Source of the DNA: Bacteroidota bacterium
GTDB taxonomy: Bacteria > Bacteroidota > Bacteroidia > Chitinophagales > Chitinophagaceae
Direction: 5' to 3'
Assembly: GCA_018267545.1 (NCBI GenBank)
Contig: JAFDYG010000220.1
Location: 1-32,369 of the forward strand
Length of the DNA stretch: 32,369 bases
Shown here: piece by piece, positions 6,533 to 14,095 of the stretch
Layout of the letters: every line of letters begins with the position of its first letter
How positions within the stretch are numbered: the first letter of the stretch is position 1
The notes under the pieces: model-generated
The model's database searches: none
Told to the model about the DNA's origin: nothing
Seen by the model: only the letters and a program-made list of their open reading frames with translations
Position numbers and translations under genes: made by a program

Positions 6533-8251
6533 ATGAAAGAACTTAGAAGTCGCAACTGGTTCGGCAAGACCGATAAGATGGGTTTTATCTATCGGAGCTG
6601 GATGAAGAACCAGGGCTTTCCGGAAGATATGTTCGATGGCCGGCCGGTCATCGGTATTTGTAATACCTGGTCTGAACTTACTCCCTGTAATGCACACTTA
6701 AGAGAGATTGCCGAAGTGGTGAAGCGCGGCGTTTATGAAGCCGGGGGATTTCCCCTGGAGTTCCCGGTCATGTCGCTGGGGGAGACGCTGCTCAAGCCGA
6801 CGGCGATGCTGTTCCGCAATCTGGCAAGCATGGATGCCGAGGAGTCGATCCGGGGTAATCCGCTGGATGGGATAGTGCTGCTGACGGGTTGCGATAAAAC
6901 TACGCCTTCTACCCTGATGGGGGCATGCAGCGTCGACTTGCCGACCCTGGTGGTGCCGGGCGGGCCTATGTTGAACGGAAAGTTCCAGGGGCACGATATC
7001 GGCTCGGGGACGCACGTGTGGAAATTCGATGAAGACAGGAAGAAGGGGGTAATGAGCGATGCGGACTATCTGCATGCTGAGAGCTGCATGTCGCGCAGCC
7101 CGGGGCATTGTATGACCATGGGAACGGCTTCTACGATGGCTTGTATGGTGGAGTCGCTGGGGCTCACGTTGCCGGGCGCCGCGGCGATACCGGCGGTGGA
7201 CTCGCGGAAGAAGCGGCTGGCGCATCTTTCCGGGCGGAGGATTGTGGAGATGGTGAAGGAAGACCTGAAGCTATCCAAGATATTGACGCGTTCTGCTTTT
7301 GAAAATGCGATCAAGGTAAATGCAGCCGTTGGCGGCAGCACGAATTTCATCATTCACCTCACGGCGATTGCCGGCAGGATTGGCGTGCCGCTGGCGCTGG
7401 AAGACTTCGATCAGCTAGGCAGTCAAATCCCCTTATTGCTGAACCTGATGCCTTCCGGTAAATTTCTGATGGAAGACTTCTTCTATGCGGGAGGGCTGCC
7501 GGTGATTTTAAATGAGCTGAAGGAACAGCTGCATCTGGATGCGCTTACGGTCAATGGAAAGACGCATCGTCAGAATATAGAAGGGAAAGAAACCTGTTAT
7601 AACCGGGAGGTGATCGCTTCTTACGAGCAGCCGCTGATCCCTCACGCGGGGATTGCGGTGGTAAAGGGAAACCTCTCCACGAATGGAGCTGTGATCAAGC
7701 CTTCGGCGGCCACGCCTGCGCTGATGCAGCACCGCGGCAGGGCCGTGGTATTCGAAAATATCGAAGACTATCATGCAAGGGTCGACGACCCTGCTTTGGA
7801 TATCGACGAGAGCTGCGTGATGGTGCTGAAGAACGTTGGTCCGGTGGGATACCCGGGGATGCCGGAGGTCGGGAATATGGCCTTGCCCAAGAAATTATTG
7901 GAGAAAGGGGTCACGGATATGGTGAGGATCTCCGATGGGCGGATGAGCGGGACGGCATATGGAACGGTAGTGCTGCACGTATCGCCGGAGTCGGCGGTAG
8001 GCGGAGCGCTGGCGCTGGTGAAGAATGGGGACTGGATAGAGCTGGATGTGGCCGGACGCAGGCTGCACCTGGACGTGCCGGAAGAAGAGCTGGAGCGGCG
8101 GAGGGGTGAGTGGAGCAAGGTTTCCGTGTCGGGGACGCACAGGGGCTACGTTCATTTGTATATCAACCATGTGCAGCAGGCCGACAAGGGTGCTGACCTG
8201 GATTTCCTGGTGGGTGGTTCCGGCTCGGAGGTGAGCAGGGATTCGCATTAA
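6533..8251 (+). CDS. IlvD/Edd-family sugar-acid dehydratase (arabonate dehydratase-like)
   Basis: 572 residues. N-terminal IYRSWMKNQGFPEDMFDGRP and GICNTWSELTPCNAH resemble sugar-acid (L-arabonate/D-xylonate type) dehydratases rather than biosynthetic dihydroxy-acid dehydratase. Three candidate iron-sulfur cysteines stand in the family positions: C52 (TPCNAH), C120 (LTGCDKTTP) and C193 (PGHCMTMG). The C-terminal beta-barrel part includes NVGPVGYPGMPEVGNM and ISDGRMSGTAYGTVV. The reaction would be conversion of an aldonate to a 2-keto-3-deoxy acid. The adjacent GntP-type permease, 8 bp downstream, supports a role in uptake and catabolism of a sugar acid. The exact substrate is not determinable. 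Two inverted repeats upstream suggest local regulation. Confidence 0.88.
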   Translation: MKELRSRNWFGKTDKMGFIYRSWMKNQGFPEDMFDGRPVIGICNTWSELTPCNAHLREIAEVVKRGVYEAGGFPLEFPVMSLGETLLKPTAMLFRNLASMDAEESIRGNPLDGIVLLTGCDKTTPSTLMGACSVDLPTLVVPGGPMLNGKFQGHDIGSGTHVWKFDEDRKKGVMSDADYLHAESCMSRSPGHCMTMGTASTMACMVESLGLTLPGAAAIPAVDSRKKRLAHLSGRRIVEMVKEDLKLSKILTRSAFENAIKVNAAVGGSTNFIIHLTAIAGRIGVPLALEDFDQLGSQIPLLLNLMPSGKFLMEDFFYAGGLPVILNELKEQLHLDALTVNGKTHRQNIEGKETCYNREVIASYEQPLIPHAGIAVVKGNLSTNGAVIKPSAATPALMQHRGRAVVFENIEDYHARVDDPALDIDESCVMVLKNVGPVGYPGMPEVGNMALPKKLLEKGVTDMVRISDGRMSGTAYGTVVLHVSPESAVGGALALVKNGDWIELDVAGRRLHLDVPEEELERRRGEWSKVSVSGTHRGYVHLYINHVQQADKGADLDFLVGGSGSEVSRDSH

Positions 8252-8259
8252 TTCTGATT

Positions 8260-9576
8260 ATGCATTTATTGATTGTTCTTTTGGGTATTCTTTTGCTGGT
8301 GGCCCTGATCTCCTGGGGGAAGGTCAATGCTTTCCTTGCTTTCCTGGTCGTAGCGATCGTTACAGGTCTGTCGCTGGACATTCCTTTCGGCTCGATCACC
8401 AAGAGCGTGTACAAGGGTATTGGGGACACGCTGGGGCAGCTATCGATTGTGATCGTGCTGGGCGCGATGCTGGGGAAGATCGTGGCGGAGAGCGGAGCGG
8501 CGCAGCGTATCGCTACGACGATGATGAACGTTTTTGGCGAGAAGTACATACAGTGGGCGTTGATGGTGACGGGGTTTATTATCGGGATACCGCTTTTTTA
8601 CAATGTGGGATTCGTCCTGATGGTTCCGTTGATTTTTTCGGTCGTTTACAAATACAAGCTACCGGCTGTCTATATCGGGGTGCCGATGCTGGCTTCCTTG
8701 TCGGTGACGCACGGCTTTCTGCCTCCGCATCCGGCTCCGGCTGCGCTTGTTGGACAGTTTCACGCGAATATGGGGAAGACACTGCTCTATGGGATTACGA
8801 TTGCCATTCCGGCGATCATATTGGCCGGGCCGGTCTTTGCCAAAACTTTGAAGAAGGTGGCTTCGTCTCCACTGGAGGGGCTTGTTGCGGCGGAAAAGCC
8901 GGAGTCGCAGCTACCGGGAATGGTTACCAGCCTACTTTCGTCCCTGTTGCCGGTTATCATGCTGATGGTGACGACCGTATTACCCCTGGTGTTCGACCTG
9001 CCGCCGAATATAAAAGCCATTGTCGATTTCTTCGGAGACCCTTCTATCATCCTGCTGCTGGCCATCGGGGTAGCGACCTATACGCTGGGGATAGACTGTG
9101 GCATGAGCATCAAAAAAGTCATGAAGACGTATGAGGATGCGGTTAAAGATGTGGCGTTGATTTTACTGATCGTGGCGGGAGCTGGCGCGCTGAAGGAAGT
9201 GTTTTCGGAAAGCGGGGTCAGCAAGGAAATTGCGGCTGTTTTGCAGGAATGGCCGATTCACCCCCTGGTGCTTGGCTGGCTGATGGCGGCCATCATCCGG
9301 GTCTGTCTGGGTTCGGCTACGGTGGCCGGGCTGACGGCTGCGGGGATCATCCTGCCGCTGATGACCCGGATGCACGTGGACCCCAATTTGATGGTATTGT
9401 CCGTAGGGGCGGGTAGCCTGATGTTTTCGCACGTCAACGACAGTGGATTCTGGCTTTTTAAAGAATACTTCAACCTTTCTATCAAGGATACGATCCGGTC
9501 CTGGTCGCTGATGGAGACGATCGTGTCGGTGGTCGGGCTTATCGGTGTGCTTTTGTTGAACCTTTTGGTTCACTAG
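8260..9576 (+). CDS. GntP-family gluconate:H+ symporter
   Basis: 438 residues, highly hydrophobic throughout, with about twelve membrane segments. Signature stretches of the GntP family are present: VIVLGAMLGKIVAESGAAQRI, IGIPLFYNVGFVLMVPL, SVTHGFLPPHPAP, and near the end LGSATVAGLTAAGIILPLM and SHVNDSGFWLFKEYF. GntP members import gluconate and related aldonates with protons. It follows the dehydratase by 8 bp and is surely co-transcribed with it, forming an aldonate uptake and dehydration unit. The short hairpin at 9615-9627 downstream lacks a T-run on this strand. Confidence 0.93.
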   Translation: MHLLIVLLGILLLVALISWGKVNAFLAFLVVAIVTGLSLDIPFGSITKSVYKGIGDTLGQLSIVIVLGAMLGKIVAESGAAQRIATTMMNVFGEKYIQWALMVTGFIIGIPLFYNVGFVLMVPLIFSVVYKYKLPAVYIGVPMLASLSVTHGFLPPHPAPAALVGQFHANMGKTLLYGITIAIPAIILAGPVFAKTLKKVASSPLEGLVAAEKPESQLPGMVTSLLSSLLPVIMLMVTTVLPLVFDLPPNIKAIVDFFGDPSIILLLAIGVATYTLGIDCGMSIKKVMKTYEDAVKDVALILLIVAGAGALKEVFSESGVSKEIAAVLQEWPIHPLVLGWLMAAIIRVCLGSATVAGLTAAGIILPLMTRMHVDPNLMVLSVGAGSLMFSHVNDSGFWLFKEYFNLSIKDTIRSWSLMETIVSVVGLIGVLLLNLLVH

Positions 9577-9640
9577 GGCTTGATATTTGCAACAAACGTT
9601 TCGTGGGGAAAAGAAAAAGCGCCCAGCGCTAAGTAGAATC

Positions 9641-9674
9641 CTGTAATATTATCTAATTTCATTCTCTGTAATAT
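9641..9674. repeat. Direct repeat CTGTAATAT, 25-bp period
   Basis: CTGTAATAT occurs at 9641-9649 and again at 9666-9674, just before the TTG start of the sigma-like gene. It may be a regulator site or chance in AT-rich sequence. Confidence 0.3.
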
Positions 9675-9677
9675 AAG

Positions 9678-10172
9678 TTGTTTCAAAAGCTTACTATTTT
9701 GGAGAAAACTATTACGAAAGATATTCTAAAGAGCGAGCTATACGCCGGACAGCGGCCCGCTGCCGAGTTATTATATACCCGGTACAGCAGCATGCTGTTT
9801 AGCTATATACTGCAGTTTGTACCGGATAAGGAAGAGGCGAGCGGCTTGCTGGTGGAGATATTTTCCAGACTGACTCCGCAATTGCAAAAGGCGTTCGATT
9901 CGAGCCTGAGCATCTATTGCTGGCTTCAGGTGGAGTCCCGGAAAATTATCCTGGAGCATACACAGCAGGAGAATCAGCCGGAGAAGCATGGGAGAGATTA
10001 CTATTTTTCTTTATTGGGGGAATGCTCTCCGGAACACCAATGGATATTTCGGGAGCTATTTATTTATGGACGAAAAAAAGAAGAACTTGCGGCACAGTCG
10101 GGCAAAGACCTGGCTTACATTAGCGGAATCCTGCGGGACTGTCTGCTGATTATCAGAAAAAACCTCGTGTAA
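9678..10172 (+). CDS. Diverged ECF-type sigma-like protein
   Basis: 164 residues if the TTG at 9678 is the start; no ATG or GTG fits better at the N-terminus. The N-terminal part (AAELLYTRYSSMLFSYILQFVPDKEEASGLLVEIFSRL, residues about 28-66) matches the sigma region 2 pattern of ECF factors, and the C-terminal part (GRKKEELAAQSGKDLAYISG, about 132-151) the region 4 helix-turn-helix, though both look degenerate. Whether it still directs RNA polymerase is uncertain. The next gene, 3 bp downstream, encodes an anti-sigma-like membrane protein, which supports the call. Confidence 0.6.
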   Translation: MFQKLTILEKTITKDILKSELYAGQRPAAELLYTRYSSMLFSYILQFVPDKEEASGLLVEIFSRLTPQLQKAFDSSLSIYCWLQVESRKIILEHTQQENQPEKHGRDYYFSLLGECSPEHQWIFRELFIYGRKKEELAAQSGKDLAYISGILRDCLLIIRKNLV

Positions 10173-10175
10173 CCT

Positions 10176-10655
10176 GTGAATATTGAGCTGTACATACAAA
10201 GCGGAATCGTAGAAAGCTATGCCCTGGGATTGGCCTCCTCTTTGGAAGTGGAGGAGTTCGAGCAGCTGTTGCCGCATTATCCGGAACTCAAAGAAGCCCT
10301 ATCGGATTTCGAATATCACCTGGAACTTTTTGCGATAGAGAATGAAGTACCTCCGCCGCCGGGGACAAGAGAGCGCATCCAGGCGAGGGTTCGGGAGATT
10401 CCGAATGTGCCGGAGGTGGCGAGGGGTGAGGGGAAGAGCTATCGCCGGCAGAAGAGCGGGCCGGAGTATATTCCGGTAGTTGTAAGCTCGCCCTATATAA
10501 AAGTGCATAAGAACTGGAGAACGTTTTTGATTGCTGTGTTTATTCTGGCGAAGGTTTTGCTGGCGATATCGATCTATTATTTTTTGGAATACAGGCATAC
10601 GCAGAAGCAGGTGCTGCAGCTGGAAGAGCAGCTGGGGAAGGGGGCGGAAAAATAA
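10176..10655 (+). CDS. Membrane anti-sigma-factor-like protein
   Basis: 159 residues with a GTG start. The N-terminal zone (ESYALGLASSLEVEEFEQLL, about residues 13-32, followed by PHYPELKEAL) is the pattern of RskA-type anti-sigma domains. After a Pro-rich linker comes one transmembrane helix (about 116-137) and a short C-terminal coiled coil on the far side. It presumably holds the upstream sigma-like protein at the membrane. There is no extended periplasmic sensor domain, which is unusual. Its stop codon lies only 2 bp before the histidine-operon -33 element. Confidence 0.65.
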   Translation: MNIELYIQSGIVESYALGLASSLEVEEFEQLLPHYPELKEALSDFEYHLELFAIENEVPPPPGTRERIQARVREIPNVPEVARGEGKSYRRQKSGPEYIPVVVSSPYIKVHKNWRTFLIAVFILAKVLLAISIYYFLEYRHTQKQVLQLEEQLGKGAEK

Positions 10656-10657
10656 AA

Positions 10658-10689
10658 TTTGGCTTATTTGGGTTTGGCCGTTAATTTTG
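10658..10689 (+). promoter_or_regulatory. Histidine operon promoter
   Basis: TTTG (10658-10661), a 20-nt spacer, then TAATTTTG (10682-10689), an exact TAnnTTTG -7 box. The leader-peptide ATG follows 9 nt later, so the transcript would start only a few bases before it. Layout and sequence closely match the promoter before the Trp leader at 18190-18221. Confidence 0.65.
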
Positions 10690-10698
10690 GTCTCGCAA

Positions 10699-10752
10699 AT
10701 GAAACAAAACAGACAACATCATCACCATCATTTTTACTTACCGAGAGGGTAG
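10699..10752 (+). CDS. hisL: Histidine operon leader peptide
   Basis: Seventeen codons reading MKQNRQHHHHHFYLPRG, with five consecutive His codons at 10717-10731 (CAT, CAT, CAC, CAT, CAT), then TAG. It directly precedes an intrinsic terminator and hisG, so it is a classical attenuation leader: low charged tRNA-His stalls the ribosome on the His run. No Shine-Dalgarno is visible, in keeping with the phylum. The stop codon lies inside the 5' arm of the predicted antiterminator, so a ribosome that finishes translation would block it. Confidence 0.93.
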   Translation: MKQNRQHHHHHFYLPRG

Positions 10753-10820
10753 GCCGGTGATGTTTTGTCTAAGACATAAAACGTATTAAGGGCTTACCGC
10801 AGGTAAGCCCTCTTTTTTTT
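10720..10820 (+). promoter_or_regulatory. Histidine attenuator (antiterminator/terminator switch)
   Basis: Three mutually dependent pairings are visible. Terminator: AGGGCTTACC (10789-10798) with GGTAAGCCCT (10802-10811). Antiterminator: GGTAGGCC (10748-10755) with GGCTTACC (10791-10798), 8 bp including one G-U. Early hairpin: CATCACC in the His codons (10720-10726) with GGTGATG (10756-10762). Stalling on His codons leaves 10748-10755 free to form the antiterminator; a ribosome at the stop codon covers it and the terminator forms. The pairings were found by eye. Confidence 0.85.
10789..10820 (+). terminator. Intrinsic terminator of the histidine leader
   Basis: A perfect 10-bp stem with GCA loop, followed by C and eight T residues, ending 15 bp before the hisG start. 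Confidence 0.92.
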
Positions 10821-10835
10821 ATTAAATATTGAGCT

Positions 10836-11693
10836 GTGAACAAACTAAAGATCGCTATTCAGAAGTCCGGCAGATTGTATGACGATTCGGTGAAGCTGCT
10901 AAAAGACTGTGGCATCGACCTGAAGAACGGGGTCAACAAGCTAAAGGCGGAATGTGACAATTTCCCCATGGAGATCTATTTCTTACGGGATGACGATATC
11001 CCGCAGTACGTGGAAGATGCGGTAGCTGATATCGGCATTGTGGGAGAGAATGTGCTTTATGAGAAGAACAAGAAGGCGGAAATTGTCGAGCAGCTGGGAT
11101 TTGGGAAGTGCCGTCTGTCTGTGGCGGTGGGCAGGAGCGAGTCTTATGATGGGGTAGGCTATCTGAACGGGAAGAAGATCGCGACGACCTATCCTACGCT
11201 GGTCCGGCAGTTCCTGGAGAAAAATAAGGTCAAGGCCGAGATCCATGAGATCAGCGGGTCGGTGGAGATAGCCCCGGGTATTGGCCTGGCGGATGCGATC
11301 GTGGATCTGGTGAGCAGCGGCAGCACCCTTTTTATGAATGGACTGAAAGAAGTCGATACGGTGCTGAAGTCGCAGGCTGTTCTGATTCGGAATGAGCGGC
11401 TTGGCGCGGACCAGCAGCAGCTGCTGGAGAAATTCCTCTTCCGCATCCGGGCGGTGAAGAAGGCGCGCAACAATAAGTATGTGCTGCTGAATGCTCCGAA
11501 CGATCGGCTGAAAGAGATCATTGGGTTACTACCAGGGATGAAGTCACCTACGGTGCTGCCGCTGGCGGAGCCGGGGTGGAGCAGTGTACACAGCGTGCTG
11601 AGTGAAAACGATTTTTGGGAAATCATCGAGCGTTTGAAAGACGCGGGGGCCCAGGGGATTCTTGTTATTCCAATCGAAAAAATGGTCATCTAA
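10836..11693 (+). CDS. hisG: ATP phosphoribosyltransferase, long form
   Basis: 285 residues with a GTG start 15 bp after the leader terminator. It catalyses the first step of histidine synthesis, joining ATP and PRPP. Family features: KIAIQKSGRLYDDSVKLLKDCG at the N-terminus, the ADIGIVGENV segment (about 64-73), and the PRPP-binding loop DLVSSGSTLFMNGL (about 157-170). The extra C-terminal domain (about 205-285) makes this the long hexameric form, which binds histidine for feedback inhibition and needs no HisZ. It is first in the hisGDC block and is controlled by the leader attenuator; its stop lies 1 bp before hisD. Confidence 0.97.
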   Translation: MNKLKIAIQKSGRLYDDSVKLLKDCGIDLKNGVNKLKAECDNFPMEIYFLRDDDIPQYVEDAVADIGIVGENVLYEKNKKAEIVEQLGFGKCRLSVAVGRSESYDGVGYLNGKKIATTYPTLVRQFLEKNKVKAEIHEISGSVEIAPGIGLADAIVDLVSSGSTLFMNGLKEVDTVLKSQAVLIRNERLGADQQQLLEKFLFRIRAVKKARNNKYVLLNAPNDRLKEIIGLLPGMKSPTVLPLAEPGWSSVHSVLSENDFWEIIERLKDAGAQGILVIPIEKMVI

Positions 11694-11694
11694 G

Positions 11695-12978
11695 ATGGAA
11701 GTTATCAATATTCAAACGGGGACGAAGCCGGTCGATGGCTGGCTATCCCGTCCGGTGATCGACACCCGGTCGCTGGAAGAAACGGTTGCGGCGATCCTTT
11801 CTACGGTAAAGCTGGAAGGAGATGCGGCGGTAAGGGACTATTCCCTGCGTTTCGACAAGTCGGCGCCTGAGAGCTTCGAGCTGAATGAGTCGGCCATTGT
11901 GGAAGGAGCGGCGCTGGTCGGCGAAGAGCTGGGGGCGGCCATTAAAATGGCCTATGCCAATATCCTTGCTTTTCATGAACAGCAGCGTGCTTCCGAGTCT
12001 GTGGTGGAGGTGATGCCTGGGGTAAAATGCTGGCGCAGGTCGATAGGGATAGAAAAGGTTGGGTTGTATATTCCGGGTGGAACGGCTCCTTTGTTCTCGA
12101 CCTTGCTGATGCTGGCGATCCCGGCTAAGATTGCGGGGTGTAAGGAAATAGTCCTGTGTTCGCCTCCGGATGCGCATGGGCAGCTGCACCCGGCGATCTT
12201 ATTTGCGGCGCGGCTGGTCGGTGTTACGCGAATTTTCCGGATCGGCGGTGTTCAGGCGATCGCGGCGATGGCGTATGGGACGGAGTCGGTGCCGAAGGTG
12301 TATAAGATCTTTGGACCGGGGAACCAATATGTTACCTGTGCGAAGCAGCTGGTGCAGCGGGAGGGAACGGCGATAGATATGCCCGCGGGACCCAGCGAGG
12401 TGGCGGTATATGCCGATGAGAGCTGTGATCCTTTATTCGTGGCGGCCGATCTCCTTTCGCAGGCCGAGCATGGCGCGGACAGCCAGGTGGTGCTGGTGAG
12501 CAATTCCGAGACAGTGGTGACGGCGGTGCTTGCGGAAGTAGAGCGGCAGGTCTCGCAGCTGCCGAGGTCGGATATTGCACAAAAGGCGCTTCTGCATAGC
12601 AGGGCTTTTATCGTGCGGGACAGCGGGCAGGCGATGCAGCTGCTCAACGAATATGCTCCGGAGCATCTGATCCTGGCTTGTGGTGATGCGGAAAAATTAG
12701 CCGGACAGGTGGTGAATGCGGGCTCGGTTTTTTTGGGGCATTATTCGCCGGAGAGTGTAGGGGATTATGCGAGCGGGACGAATCACGTGCTGCCGACGAA
12801 TGGGCATGCGCGGGTGTATAGCGGCGTTAGTCTGGACAGCTTTGTCAAAAAGGTTACGTTTCAGCAATTGTCCCGGGAGGGTTTGGATTCCATCGGCATG
12901 ACGGTGCGCCGGATGGCGGAGGCGGAGGGATTGGAGGCGCATGCGCGGGCGGTAAGTTTAAGAATGGAGAAAAAATAA
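11695..12978 (+). CDS. hisD: Histidinol dehydrogenase
   Basis: 427 residues from the ATG at 11695, one base after the hisG stop; an in-frame upstream ATG at 11662 lies inside hisG and is rejected. It performs the last two steps, L-histidinol to histidine, with NAD and zinc. Visible family segments: GLYIPGGTAPLFSTLLMLAIPAKIAG, RIGGVQAIAAMAYGT, KIFGPGNQYVTCAKQ, DMPAGPSEVAVYADE, and AEHGADSQVVLV, with the zinc-binding Gln/His of LLSQAEHG. Near the end, NHVLPTNGHARVYSG carries conserved histidines. Length is normal. Confidence 0.97.
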   Translation: MEVINIQTGTKPVDGWLSRPVIDTRSLEETVAAILSTVKLEGDAAVRDYSLRFDKSAPESFELNESAIVEGAALVGEELGAAIKMAYANILAFHEQQRASESVVEVMPGVKCWRRSIGIEKVGLYIPGGTAPLFSTLLMLAIPAKIAGCKEIVLCSPPDAHGQLHPAILFAARLVGVTRIFRIGGVQAIAAMAYGTESVPKVYKIFGPGNQYVTCAKQLVQREGTAIDMPAGPSEVAVYADESCDPLFVAADLLSQAEHGADSQVVLVSNSETVVTAVLAEVERQVSQLPRSDIAQKALLHSRAFIVRDSGQAMQLLNEYAPEHLILACGDAEKLAGQVVNAGSVFLGHYSPESVGDYASGTNHVLPTNGHARVYSGVSLDSFVKKVTFQQLSREGLDSIGMTVRRMAEAEGLEAHARAVSLRMEKK

Positions 12979-12982
12979 TTTT

Positions 12983-14029
12983 ATGTTCGACTTAGAGAAG
13001 CTTTTAAGGGACAATATTCGGCAGCTGGTGCCTTATTCATCGGCCAGGGATGAATTCAAAGGAGAGGCGCAGGTTTTTTTAGACGCCAATGAGAACAGCC
13101 TGGGTTCACCGCTGACCAAGTGGTACAATCGCTACCCGGACCCTCATCAGTGGAAGGTCAAGGAAGCAATCAGCAAGATCAAGGGAGTACCGCCCCAGCA
13201 CATTTTCCTGGGGAATGGGAGCGATGAATGTATCGATCTTTTGTTTCGGGCCTTTTGTGTACCGGGTAAGGACAATGTCATCATCAACCCGCCTACCTAT
13301 GGAATGTACGAGGTAAGCGCGCATATCAATGACATAGAAATACGCCGTGCGACGCTGCTCGACGATTTTCAGCTGGACCTCGTTCACCTGGAGAACCTGG
13401 TGGATGAGAATACGAAGATCATCTGGATTTGTTCGCCCAATAATCCGACGGCCAACTCGATGAACCGGCAGGATGTCGAGATAGTCCTGAATAACTTTCC
13501 GGGGCTGGTGGTCGTAGACGAAGCCTATATCAACTTCTCCCGTCATAAGTCCTTTATCCAGGAGCTGAGCGACTATCCCAACCTGGTGGTCCTGCAGACG
13601 ATGAGCAAGGCCTGGGGGCTGGCGGGGCTGCGGATGGGTATGGCCTTTGCGAGCGAAGCTATTATTAAAATTTATAATAAGGTGAAACCTCCCTATAACA
13701 TCAGCCAGGTTAATCAGGAGCTGGCATTGAAGGCGCTGGAGGAGGTAGATCAGGTCAATGATATGATACGGCAGCTGGTGGGCATGCGGGAGGCGCTGGC
13801 CAGGGAGCTGGCGGCTTTGCCGATAGTGCGGGTGGTGTATCCGAGCGATGCTAATTTCCTGCTGGTGAAGATGGATAATGCGAGGGGTGTATATGAAGAT
13901 TTATTAAAAGATGGGATTGTAGTGCGGGATCGGAGCAAGGTGGAGCTTTGCGAGGGATGTCTGCGGATAACGGTAGGTACGGAAAAGGAGAATATGGAGC
14001 TGCTGGAGGCGCTGGCCAGCCTAAGGTAA
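12983..14029 (+). CDS. hisC: Histidinol-phosphate aminotransferase
   Basis: 348 residues; start 4 bp after hisD. A fold-type I PLP aminotransferase that converts imidazole-acetol phosphate to histidinol phosphate. Visible: DANENSLGSP near the N-terminus, the LGNGSDECIDLL segment that holds the cofactor phosphate, CSPNNPTANSM (about 150-160), VVVDEAYINF (about 176-185), and the Schiff-base lysine K209 in MSKAWGLAGLRMG. It ends the first contiguous his block; 66 bp separate it from the sugar dehydrogenase. Confidence 0.96.
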   Translation: MFDLEKLLRDNIRQLVPYSSARDEFKGEAQVFLDANENSLGSPLTKWYNRYPDPHQWKVKEAISKIKGVPPQHIFLGNGSDECIDLLFRAFCVPGKDNVIINPPTYGMYEVSAHINDIEIRRATLLDDFQLDLVHLENLVDENTKIIWICSPNNPTANSMNRQDVEIVLNNFPGLVVVDEAYINFSRHKSFIQELSDYPNLVVLQTMSKAWGLAGLRMGMAFASEAIIKIYNKVKPPYNISQVNQELALKALEEVDQVNDMIRQLVGMREALARELAALPIVRVVYPSDANFLLVKMDNARGVYEDLLKDGIVVRDRSKVELCEGCLRITVGTEKENMELLEALASLR

Positions 14030-14095
14030 AAATTAGTAAAGGGTTGGGGATTTTTCATTTAAATTACGCTCTGTTAATCTGTTAACTCATCTACC

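Noticed and set aside
6533-8251. Annotation as ilvD, dihydroxy-acid dehydratase of branched-chain amino-acid synthesis
   Set aside because: The N-terminal motifs match sugar-acid dehydratases better, no other ilv genes are near, and a GntP aldonate permease follows directly.
9615-9627. AGCGC/GCGCT-type hairpin after gntP as terminator
   Set aside because: The T-run lies on the minus-strand side only, and no minus-strand gene nearby needs a terminator there; on the plus strand no T-run follows.
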